DNA of 64,000 bases from Asterochloris sp. CNOR1 (Eukaryota; Chlorophyta; Trebouxiophyceae; Trebouxiales; Trebouxiaceae), in assembly GCA_963969365.1 (NCBI GenBank), contig OZ017760.1:372001-436000 (forward strand), given 5' to 3'. The position numbers and the translations under genes were made by a program. Under the pieces are notes generated by a model. It was not told where the DNA came from. It saw only the letters and a list, made by a program, of their open reading frames with translations, and did no database searches. The stretch's first letter is position 1, and every line of letters begins with the position of its first letter. Shown piece by piece: positions 1-11,143 of this stretch.

Positions 1-3000
1 TGCTCGCAGCAGGGCTGGCAGCGCAATGTCCCTGGCAGCCAGCGAGTCGTCTGGCAGCCAGGTGTTCCAGGATGCCGGTAGCAGGAGAGGGTCAGCAGCC
101 TCCACCTCTGGCCGCAGCTCGCCGGCGCCCCAGCTGCGCTCAGGCCCTGGGGCAGGCCTGGTGAGCGGCATTCAGCAGCCTGCATGCAAGGGTGTGAACA
201 ATTGAGAGTGACTTACTTGAAGGCAAACCCAGCTTGTGCACGACCCAGGCATAGACAGGATGGAGGCAACGGCAGTCGACTTTCCACCTACTGATCGGCA
301 ACACTCCTGGGCCGCAATGTAGCTTTCAGGGTCATCAACAGTCCAGTGGTGCCTGCCAACTGGGTTCTGCGCATGTGTGCACATGTGCCTGTAGCTGACC
401 ACAAAGACAGCAAGCCACGTCCCATATTTGGCGTATTGACCCACAGAGGTTTGTTTGTACCTGCAGGAAGCTGAATCTGAGCAAGCGGGCAGCATGGATG
501 CCTCTGCAGGCGTTGCCCGTGGCCTCACCAAGGTGGCCAGTGGCAGCCTCAGCAGGCCGGTCTTTGGTGCAGCAGTGACGGGCGGACCAGCGTCAGGACA
601 GCCATCGCCTGAGAAGCCATCACAGGTAAGCGTCTGGGCAAAGAGCCTGTCCTTGCTGCTGCCAAGGCTGTATGTGTTAGCCAGAGCCCTTTGGCATCAC
701 GCCGTCTGTTGATGGCATGGCACATGCGTCGTTCAGCAAGGTGGATTGCTCAGCAGTAGCAGTGTGCAGCCTCGCAGCTCCTTGTCATCTGTGATGCAGG
801 AGGGTGCTGGTGCTGCACCAGCTGGCGAGCAGGCTGCTGCAGCAGGCTCCCAAGCTGAAGCAGACCGGGCGCAGCCTGAGGCCTCACCTGAGGCAGTGGG
901 TGCAAACAGCGCCACCACTGCTGAGGTGCCACAGGTACGGCAATCTGCAGCCTGTCTTGCCTTGTGAGGGCCAGTAAGCAGACATGACAGGTTGTGTGCC
1001 TGTCTCTCTACCTGTGCACAGTGATCTTCCCCGTCTGCAGGCACATGTCTGCAGCTGCATCTAATTGCTGCCTGTGGCCAGCCACCTTTGCATTATGATT
1101 GCAGCTGCCTTCTTACGAGTGTGCAAACCCATGATTCTCACCTGCAGGTGCAGGCCTACAGCCGCAGGCGTTGGCTGCCTGTGCCCAAATGTCGCACCAT
1201 CCATGGGAGCATGTCTGCAGCTGCACACAATGTCACTTGTGCTAAGTTGTCATTCCTGCCTGCAGGCTGAGGCTGCCTTCCCTCGGAACCCTCTGTACAA
1301 GTCTCTGGAAGGCGTGCCCCAGCCTCAGCACAGTGGCAGCCCTGATGGGTCAGCAGCCCCGGCTGTCAACCAGCGCTCATTGGCTGAGACAGCCAGCCTG
1401 CAGGTCTCCACCAGCCCTCTGCCAGAGCGAGTGTCCACATCCGCTCTGCAGACCATAGCTGAGGAAAGGGCCAGGCAGGAGGGCAAAGGAGCAGCTGAGG
1501 AGGTGGGTGTGTCTGAGGCCAGCTGATGCCCATGCTGCCAGCAGTTGAGCCTCGTCAGTGCAAATTTGATGCTGTGAGCCACCCATGGGCATCTGATTGG
1601 GATTTTGAGGTGTGTTTGCAGTATCCCGCATGCTGTCTGTAGCAGCCTGCTGTTGCCAGCTGGCCTGGTCTTGTGACTGTGGCTATAGCAGTCATGCTTG
1701 CCAGTGGCTGCTGGGCAAAGGCTCTAAACGTTCTTGGCCGCAGCCAAGGTGTGGAAGCCTGGTCCTGTCAGTGCTTACCCTGTCTGTAGGAGCCTGAGGG
1801 TGACAATGATGAGCGCACCAGTCTTAACAGCAGAGCCTCAACCGATGAGAATGCTGCTGCCATCCCTAAGGCAGCAGATGCTCCAGCCCCAGAGCCATCA
1901 GCAGACGCGCCACGCTTCCCCACGATAGCGCCGCAGGCCTGGCAGGCATCCCCGGAGCTGCAGCAGGCAGCTAGGTTCCCTGTCGTGCGACCAGGGGAAT
2001 GGCAGTCCCCCCTGCGGCCACCAGCTGCCCTGGGCATACTGCCAGGCGCTGTGCCTCTGCCAGGCATGAGCACCCGCCAGGCTCAGGCACCAGGACAAGG
2101 AGGCGCCATGCCGCAGCGGGCAGGGACTGCTGCTGCAGGGCCAGGGGATGCCGTGCAGCAGTGGGCAGCAACTGCTGCCCCAAGGTCGGCCCCTGCAGGG
2201 CAAGTGGCACCAGCAGCAACGCAGACGATGCAGGCTGCTGCTGCTGCTGCCCCTGGGGCGGTCAGCCCTGCTCCAGTGCAGATGATGCAGGTAGGAGAGG
2301 ACTGAGCCACTTCATTCACAGTGTGACGTCTACACAAGGATGCGGCTGAGCACTTCATGTCTATTGCTCCATTACAGCAGTTGCTGAGCTGTGCAACCCC
2401 ATGTGCAGGAATTCAGGGCACAGCAGCAGGCAAGGAGCGGTGCTGCACAGCAGCAGAGGGCACAGCTCTTGCAGCAGCAGGCTTGGTCTGGCACAGTGCA
2501 GCAGCAGGGGCCGCAACAAGCGGAGCAGCAGATGAAACAGCAACCACTTTCAGAGCTTGCGCATCCTGCGCAGCAGCCAGGTTCAGAGCTGCCGCATCCT
2601 GCGCAGCAGCAGGGGCTGACAGCAGCTGTCACCCCGCAGGAGCAGCTCATGCGTCTGCAGCAGCCGCACCAGGCGCTCCAGTCCATGCGCAGCTATGGCC
2701 GCCCCCGTGCGCGGGGCATGCGAGGTTCCCGGCACAGTTCAGCAAGGCAGGCAGGGCTGCTGCAGAGCTTCAACTCGGACCAGGGCCCGCTGCGGGAGAA
2801 TGCCTTTGGCCTGCAGCCAGCCGGGCCGGGGATGTATGTGAGCCAGCCAGCCTTTAGCGCTGCAGCCATCATTGGTGCTGGGGGTGGCGGCGCTGGGGGC
2901 GGCCCTGCAACACCAGGTGAGCCATTCCAAGCGACGCTTTTGCAGGCCCTTGCAATATCTTTGAGCTGCACATTTACCTTAATTGATGCACAATCACTGT

Positions 3001-6000
3001 GATGCACGCTTTGCTGCTCGTGAGCTTTGCTCCAACTCCCCAGGCATGCTTGTGCCAATGGCCCATGAGATCTGAAATGCACAAGAGAGGGGCACTGCCA
3101 TGGATTGCACCCTCCTGGTACCACTCAGTGAGGCTGTGCCTACATCTTTGCAGGGGAGTTTGCTGGCCCAGGACACTTTGCTTCTGGGCCAGGCCTCATG
3201 CGGAGCGCCACTCAGCCACAGGGGATGGGGCTCAGCAGTGGCTATGGTGCAATGGGCAGCTACGGTGCGCCTGGCAGTGGAGGCCTTACCAGGTATGGTC
3301 GCAGCACCTCCAGCCGGCTTGGCATATTTGCTGCAGCAGACGCTGCCTGCAACATTGCAACGACTTCTGCCCTGCCAAATCATGCTGTGCATGCCTGAAT
3401 GCGAGGCAGGCAGAGCACTGCATAGCCTACTGCACATCCTGTGCCGTTTCCCGCCCAGGCAACGATTCCCTGGCAGCGTGGGGCAGGCGGGTTCCGCAGC
3501 GCTGCCTGACACTGCTGCAGGTCCATCTCAGGGCTGCCGGCTGCGCCTCCCCCACTGCCCCAGGTCCCCAAGGCTGCCCTGCTGCCCACCACTGTGCTGC
3601 CCAGTGCAACTGCAGTACCCTCACCTGCCAGGTGAGGCTGCAAGGGGCCTGCCATGCACTGCTGGGGCCACCGGCAGCAGCATTGCTGTGATCCTGCAGC
3701 GCTCTTCACAGCCGAACCAAGTCAATCACTGCACCTAGGCACGCAAGCCTGCACAGCAAGGCAGCTGCACACTTTCAGCAGAGCCCTGCGTGTCACAATG
3801 CAGTGGTTATCATGGCAAAGCCCAGCCCTTCACGGCGTGAGTGGCTGTCATCTGCAGATCAGAGAGGAGCGCTTCGTCCTATCAGTCTGGTCCGGCCCTG
3901 AACAGAGAGGCGTCAATTCAGTCCGACGCCCCCTCAGAGCGCTCTCAGGCCTCTGTCAGGTCCACGGCAGGCCCTCAGGTGGGACAGCTAGCCCTTGTCT
4001 GCTCGTATGCATTTTGCTTACCTGTGCCAGGCAGACTGACGTGTGCTGTGCACTTGTTCCAGCAACCAGCAACTCAGCTGAACACATCCTGTGGTGAAGG
4101 TGGCACAGCCCTGCGATGGCGCTGCATCATCCACAGGGCCCTGCCAGCAGCCCACAGGAGTGTCTGCCTTGCAGGCATTGCGCTCCTTCATGGATGCAGC
4201 AGCCCCTCAGGATGGCGGCCCGTACTATATGAGGCCACCGGCGTCAGTGGTGGGTTCGAAGGCACGCACGCCGCTGCCAGTGCAGCTGGCCTCGCAACCA
4301 GCACTGACGGCCAGCCTGGATGCCCAGATAGAGGAGCCTGAGCACTCCCCACGCTTCATGCGGGCCGGGACAGGTGCGCCTGTCCTGCTTGCTGTGGGGT
4401 ATTGGTTTGTGGCAGCTTACTAGAGCCCATCATGTCTCAGAAGTCCCGGTGCACCTCTGACAGCTGCTGCCTCTGATCGCGCCTCAAAGAGGAAATAACA
4501 TTCATGCGGGGCGCAGCAGGTGTGCCTGCTCTGCTTGGGGATTTTGCTATGTGGCAGCTTATCACAGCCCATCTTGTCTTGAATTGTGCACCCCTCAAAA
4601 GTGCTGCCTCTGATTGCGCTGCGCGCTTCATGCATGGCGGGGCAGCTGCGCTTGCCTGCTGGTCGTTCACGCTCGCTTTGCAGCCTGAACCCATGCAGCC
4701 TGAACCCCCGTATGCTGGTGGCATAGAGTGTCTAGCAGATTGTGGGGCATCAGTGCCTTTTCTTGCAGCAATGAATCTCTGTGTGCTGGAATGCTCACAC
4801 ATCTACTCCCTGTCCAGGCAGCCTGACCATCTTTGAAGACCCTTGTGCTTGCGCTTGAGCAGAAGTGACACATGTTTGCCTCTGAAGCATGCACTTACAC
4901 TTCTGGGTTGTCCTTGCTACAGTGAACAGCTCCTTGCTGCACAGCACTGTGACAGTTGACCCTCTTGTTCAGCACCTCTCTAGTTTTGCTGTCTCTGACA
5001 TGCAGTTTTTCTCTGCTGCAGCTTGCAGCTCCTTGCTTCCTGGCATCACTGTTGTGAGACTGGCTTCTCTCCAGCACCTCTGAAGTCCTGCTGTTTCACA
5101 ATCACAACATCTCCCTGCTGCAGCCTATAGCTCCTCGCCGCCCAGCATTGCCCCCCTGTCCAGCGTGGGCCCCCTGGGCAAGCAGGCCAGGCCCTACCAG
5201 CCAATGCAGTGGCAGCCCCTGCAGCCGGTGCTCGACCCCAGGGTGGCTGCTGACCTGCAGCAGCGCGGCCTGCCGCTGCGCCTCAGCACGACGCTTCAGC
5301 CGCCAGGAGCGCCCCCGGGCATGCAGCGCATGCCAGGTGGGCTGGAGGGATTTGCAGATCTGTATGACTGTGTGCTGGGGCATCAAACTGTGTTAAAGGC
5401 ACGCAGGGCCTCCATGCCGATGCACACTGCATGTCTACTGGGATGGCGCCTGCAGGCGCCCTGCATGACTACCTGGTGTTCGAACCAATGAAGCATCCCT
5501 GATTGCTGTCAGGACGCAAAATGATGTGACTCTGGTCCACCTCTGCCTTGCCATCTGGGCTGCCCGCAGCTCAGCAGCAGTGCAGCATGCTGAGTGCAGG
5601 CTCCAGGAAGGTATGCAGGATGCCTGGCAAATCAGCGTCTCTGCAGAGAGAAGTCTGCAGCTTTGTCTCCTTGCACAGCATGATGGCATATAAAGCATGT
5701 GCATTACATAGATGGCCCCAGCGCCATACAATGCGGAAGAGTGGCTGTGTCTGCAGACCACCAGCGGCAGCAGTCAGGCATGGAGAGCATGTACACCACG
5801 GTGCAGCATGAGCGGCCCATCAGCAGCTACGGCGGCTCTCAGTACCCAGTCAGGCGCCAGGTGGGCCTGGAGGAGTATCTGGTCACACCTGCCTGTCTGA
5901 GAGAGGGACGCCCTTTAGCAGCATCATCAGGGAACACCACAGCCTGCCAGGTGGCAGGGAGGCGGGCCTGCTTTGTTGCAGGTCAGGTCCAGGGTTGGCA

Positions 6001-9000
6001 GGCCAGCGATGTCTGGTACCTGCTGCTGCAGGTCAGCCCAGAGTCGGCACTCTGTCGGTGCAAGCAGGGACGGGCTGCATCTGTTTCCAAACTGCTGGCA
6101 CCTAAGCAAGCTAGGAGGCCTCCTGGCTGGTGCAGCCAGGGAGATGTACACACACAGTCACGTAGCCTAGGCTGGGAAGTCATCTGGCCCATCTGCCACT
6201 GCATCAGGGAAGGCCGTTGCAGGATCCACCTGCGCTGATGGCGTGCTTGCAGGCGCCAGCGGGCCCTCCTCAGAGGCAGGCAGGTGCCAGGGAGCTGCAG
6301 CCAGCGCAGCGCAGCGACAGCCCCCCAACTCCCGAAGCCCCGCCCAGCTCCTACTTTGCAAGCCGCCAGGCTCCACCTGTTACCTACCTGACCCCACAGG
6401 TGGGGTCTGCTCGCAGGCCAGGAGGCACTGCAGGACCAAACAAACCACCTGCTTTCTGCTGTCAGCGGCAACCCTTGGGGCCTGTGCCAAAGCAAACATG
6501 CCACTATGCTGCGCACCAGGCCCTGCCGTGAAGTGTGGGGAGCCTGCAGATGCCTGGCGCAGTCCAATGCGAGTTAACATGGCCTCCACATTGCTTGTGG
6601 TGCACCTGTTCTTGTGTGCAATGGCAGCAAGTGCATCCTTGCCGTCACCCGCCAGCACTGGCACAATCTGGCTGCCCTGTATTCCCTGAAGCCCTCCTCA
6701 CCCCTCTGGTTGCACTCAGGCAGCAACAGTCCATGCCTGCGCGCAGAAATATGCAGCGAGAATCCGTTTTGGTGCGCGAAACAATCATTTAGATGTTCAA
6801 TTTTCACACTGTGGCTGCAGGTGCACCAGCATGCGCACCAGAGCCCCGCTCCCCCGCCGCCGCCTGCACACCTGAGGGGCTCCCAGCAGGCTGCGTTCAC
6901 TGGAGGGATGGGCATGCAGCCCATGCAGGTCAGCAGGGGGGATGATGACAATACAACGCCTGTGCAGCTCAGGGTCGGCTGGCAGCATGCGCTGTCTGCT
7001 TCCCGTGGGCGGATGTCATCTCTTTGCATTGAGCCGCAGGAGGCAGGCACAGTAAGCATGCATGACATATGCACCTCTAACAATTACAGCAGAGCCCAGG
7101 TGCCTCTGGCTTTGGCCTATTCCTGGCTGCTTGCTAGATTGTGCTCCTTTGCCTGCTTGTTGGCAACATCCAGTGATATTGCACAGCAACACAGCACTGT
7201 GACAGAAACTGCTGGCGCCTTCATGTGACAGCACCAAGCTGAGCCTGCTCTGTTTGTTGTAATTCTGTGTATGCACTGCACAGATGTGTACAGCCCAGCA
7301 GGCTGTGCCCAAGGTGACTGCGTCAGAGCTGCAACCATGCATGCAGGCTTCGCCAGGTGCCAGGGGTCTTGGGGAGACGGATGCCAGCCAGGCGAGTCCC
7401 TCGACGCACAGTGAGCCCTTCCAGTTCCCTGGGGCCCGGCCGGAGATCACGGGGACACCCGCGCTGTCGACACGGGCCATGCCTCGCCAGGATGCAGAAG
7501 GTGTGCCTGGCTGGTCTGGCAACAGCCTGGGGTCCTATGCCAGATCTACCCCGGGCAACGCAGTTTGTGACGCACGAGCAAGCTGGCGAAACTTGCATCC
7601 ACGCACACCCTCATGCTCAACCCGGCAGTGCTGGCAGCACCTGTAGTCCGATCTCTGCTGGGCGGCAGCCGCGCCCGCCAGAAACCCTTTACCCCGTCCT
7701 GACAAAGCAACATCTACATCCATGTGCCCCATGGTCCAAGAACTGAGATTGCAGGCCTCACTGAATGTGCTGCCCAGAGCTCTGGACAGCATTCACGCTT
7801 GCCTTCCCTGCAGGTGCTGGTGTCAGCACCCCTCGGCGCATGCCGTCTGCAGCCCCACCTGCCCTCAGCCCGGCAGTGCCCAGCTCAGGCGACCGAGTCA
7901 GGCCGGCACCGCCACCACCGCTGCCAGGTGGGCTGCTCGTCCATTGCTCCCCAGCTGGTGCTGGAAGGCCACTGCCTGTGTGCCAGCAAACTATCCACTT
8001 TGGATACCTGCTGGGCTGGCAACACCTTCCTCTGCTCTTGCTGGGTGGCCTGCTGGGTCCTTGAACGGTGCGCACCAGGTTCAAGCTGCAGATCGGCAGG
8101 CCCTGGGGCCAAAGCTGCCTTTTCGTCTGCTGGGGTGCCAAGGTCCAGCACTCATGTGTAGTGGCCTCAAGGTTTAGCACCTGTCTGGGGGTGCAAAGGT
8201 TCAACAGGATGTTTGCAAGACACTTCCGTCAAAGACACGCCCTGCGCTGCTCTCAAACCCTTGCAGGTGGGTATGCAGCTCAGGTTCTCTCACATGCAAC
8301 GACCAAACAGAGGGAGGCCGACACAGCACCAACTAAAACCATTGCTGGCTCGCTGCAGGCAGCTTTGCTGCCCCTGTGCTGGTACAGGCAGCCTGTAGCG
8401 TGAAGACCTCCCTGCGCTGACAAAGCACTTTGTCGTCAATGTGCAGGTGGGTACGCGGCGCAGATGCTGGCAGAGGCAGCGGCCAGCAAGAGGGCAGCTG
8501 GCATGGCCATGCGGGCTTGGCCCACCTCGGAGGCAGAGCGGTATGAGAACCACAACAAGCGCGCCTCATACGCTTCAGACGCCGGGAGCGCGGCTTTCCC
8601 GGGGAAGCAGCTGCTGCCGCCCGAGGTTGCGGTGCGTCTGTACTGCTGCCATACCTGACAGGGTGCATGCTGACTGGCCTGTACAGTTGTGCTGCAGGGC
8701 AGCGTCTGTGTCCAGATGCCGCCCTGCGTTCATACTTTCTCGATGCATGATGGCTTGATAGCCGGTCTTTCCGCTGCTGCCTCATGGTCCGGTGCCACAT
8801 TCCTGGGCCAGGTTTGGCAGCAGTTCTTTCATAGGGTGCCAGCTGACACTGCTGCCACGCCAGGCATGCTGCATACCGGCTGGCCTGCTCATGTACTGCA
8901 GCAGGGCTGGGCTTGTGAGCCCAGGATCTGCATGGAAGTGAGCCAGGCTGCTTCCAGGATGATAAGCTGTCTTCCATGACAATGTCGTGGGTAGTGAAGT

Positions 9001-10757
9001 GGCTGAGCTCAGATGTGAGGGCCTGTCATCAGCAGAGGTGGACCTGTGTGCTGGACCTTGCAGTGCATGTGCTACCCTTGCAAGCATGCACAGCAGAAGT
9101 GGTGTGCATTCAGTGTGGGGGCCGGGCCACGCTGGGCGCTTGACGCATGTGCAGCAGGCTGATAACCCTGCCTTGCTGCCTGATGTGGCCTGACACCAGC
9201 CTTGCCGCGCTCTTTGGCCAAGCAGTGCTAATGCTGCAGTCCTGCCCTGAAAACTGTGCACAAGCATCAAGGTTTGAGGCTACAAGGGCTCTCTGAAAGT
9301 GTGCTTTGCAGGACCCCTGCAGATTTGCAGCCAGTCAACTATCTGTCAGTGTCCTGCGGGGACTGTCCCGCATCTGCAGGCAGAGTCCTCTGTGCCCCTG
9401 CCCTGCAGGAGTCGTTCACATCTGTAGCCAGCGACCAAGACGCCGCCTCAGACAGCGCTGCTTCCGGGGTGCGGGTGGGCAGCACTGACTTTGGGAGGGC
9501 ACCCGCAGGGGCGGCCTCCCAGGCAGGCAGCGCATCAATGGCGCCTGCGCAGGTCAGTGCGTGTGCAGTGCTGCAGTGCTTCAGCTGGGGGCAACTGGTA
9601 CTGTCAATAATACCGATGAGGCAATGATGGGGCCTGTGGCCTGCATGCAACTGGTCCTTGCCGACATTCTCCTTGTGCCAACGCAATGGCTTGGCTAGCT
9701 GGGAATTGGTGGTGGTGGCAGCTAACCTGCATGCATTGTGTGCTGCGGTCAGCAGGCGGTCACAGCTCTGCACCAGCCCATGCGGCCTGCAATGGATGAC
9801 AGCACGGACACCCTGCCTTCGGTGCGGCAGGATGTTGGGACTCACACCTCAGCTTGCAGCAGCTCACGCCCGGCGCGGGTGATGCATGCAGAGTGCCCCT
9901 CCGGCCTTCAATGTGGCAGCAGGGGTGCCATCTGCGGGGACGCAGGGCTCGCTCATGCCGGCGGCCGGCAGCGGAGGCTCTGGCGCGCTGAGCAGCTTTG
10001 CCGGAGCCAAGCCCCCCATGCCTCAAGGTGCACAGGGTGAGTCGCTGTGGAGTCCAGTACATCACATGCTGGCTGTCGAGCCGCCCACAACGCCAGGAGA
10101 TGTGCGTCAGCCTGATGCCAAGCCCGTCTGTTGCTTCTGGGCCCACACTGGGCATGTCTGCAGCAGGAACCCACACGCCTGCTTGCACCACACGTGGCTG
10201 GGCATGCAGGAGGGCACAGCCCTTGGCACACGTCTCAGTCCACACTGTAGTCCCAGCTCGACTGCCTGCATGGCCACCCTGCAGCCCACTCTGTGTGCTG
10301 AGAGGGTTCAGAAGGTTAAACCTTTCCTTTGCCTGCCATGCAGGACAGGTGTGCTCAGCACACACAGCTTGCTCATACACTTTCACAAGTCCACACCTTC
10401 GCTAGGGCTGCAGGGAAGGCCGCCCCCAGCCCCCCGTAATTGTGCCCTGCCTGCTCAGAGCACAGTCTTGCGTTGTATTGTATTGTAAACGTGACACCTC
10501 CTGTGCAGGCAGGGCCATCCCTGATCTTGGTCACCTACCCAGCAACCTCAGAATGTGACAGCTTCCCTTGGCCTGCAGGGACGGCCACCTCCAGGCAGCC
10601 CTCAGTGCGTCCTGCCCGCTCAGAGCGCAGCCGCAAGTCCACTGCCTCAGCCAACCCAGCAGACATGATCAAGAATAGGGCTCAGAACATCAGGCAGTCC
10701 CTGTACCCTGAAAGTACCGTGGCTGCCAGCGACAGCGAGGGGGACTGGGATGAGTGA
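1..10757 (+). CDS. Long low-complexity protein, 3' part of gene, function unknown
   Basis: I do not recognise this protein. It enters from the left edge and ends with a TGA at 10755-10757 after an acidic tail, ASDSEGDWDE. About twenty short exons (roughly 50-300 bases) can be followed because each open stretch starts after a TGCAG acceptor and ends at a GT donor; examples are near 481-606, 1267-1500, 2391-2910, 5120-5330, 8443-8630 and 10579-10757. The product is rich in Ala, Gln, Pro, Ser and Gly, with a Gln-rich block (2391-2690), a Gly run (2876-2905) and many Ser-Arg stretches. It therefore looks intrinsically disordered, with no catalytic motif, membrane segment or clear folded domain. 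The last exon has a basic Ser/Arg/Lys patch followed by DMIKNRAQNIRQSL. A scaffold, cytoskeletal or RNA-binding role is possible but unsupported. It converges on the NDPK gene. Individual exon borders are uncertain. Confidence 0.6.
4354..4660 (+). repeat. Three decayed copies of an exon end inside the following intron
   Basis: The exon end near 4354 (CTTCATGCGGGCCGGGACAG, then GTGCGCC) is followed by two similar stretches starting near 4501 and 4627. Each begins with TTCATGC, then a GGC/GGG-rich run, then TGCCTGC or TGTCCTGC. Between them, TGGCAGCTTA, ACAGCCCATC or AGAGCCCATC, and GCTGCCTCTGAT also recur at matching places, so the unit is about 130-145 bases and includes intron sequence. Confidence 0.6.
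4910..5150 (+). repeat. Decayed exon-start copies, about 100-bp period, upstream of a real exon
   Basis: The real exon starts after CTGCAG near 5119 with a stretch reading CTATAGCTCCTCGCCGCCCA. Two related stretches precede it near 4916 (CTACAGTGAACAGCTCCTTG) and 5018 (CTGCAGCTTGCAGCTCCTTG). Both carry AGCTCCT(T/C) followed by a GCA-C-ACTGT or GCATCACTGT stretch and, further on, CAGCACCTCT. The spacing is close to 100 bases, as expected from tandem duplication of an intron-exon junction. Confidence 0.55.
8262..8500 (+). repeat. Exon-start duplicate in the intron just upstream
   Basis: GCAGGTGGGTATGCAGCTCA near 8271 closely matches the real exon start near 8444, GCAGGTGGGTACGCGGCGCA. The similarity continues for about 55 bases, to CAAACAGAGG in the copy and CAGCAAGAGG in the exon. 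The copies are about 173 bases apart. Confidence 0.6.
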
Positions 10758-11143
10758 TCAGGCATGGACTGGACACTGCTCCCTGCCCAAGAGGGTTCTG
10801 GGACTGACGTTGCCACAGCAGACAGGGACTTCATTCGACTGCGGCAGGAGCCAGGACCCTCTTGCAACATCCACATATAGGTTGAAGGCCAAACTTGTAG
10901 ACAGAGAAGCCTGCTTGAGTGTGAGGGTCAGAAAGCATGAATGTTGTGTTTCTTTAGCTTTGCAGCCCAGTAGCGCTGTTGAGGGCAAGCACAGAGGACA
11001 CAACAGCAGATGGCACAACAGCAGATGCAGCCAGGAGCATGGACTAGCATCAATTTTGTGTTGCTCTACATCAGTGGTGTCAATTCAAGGGTCAGGCAAG
11101 CAATGTGCATTCATTCGAGCAAAAGGCAGCACTCAGAAACAGA

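Noticed and set aside
2391-2690. Gln-rich block as a simple CAG microsatellite
   Set aside because: The CAG/GCA runs are interrupted by varied codons and encode a continuous Gln-rich exon with good splice borders, so coding sequence is the better reading.
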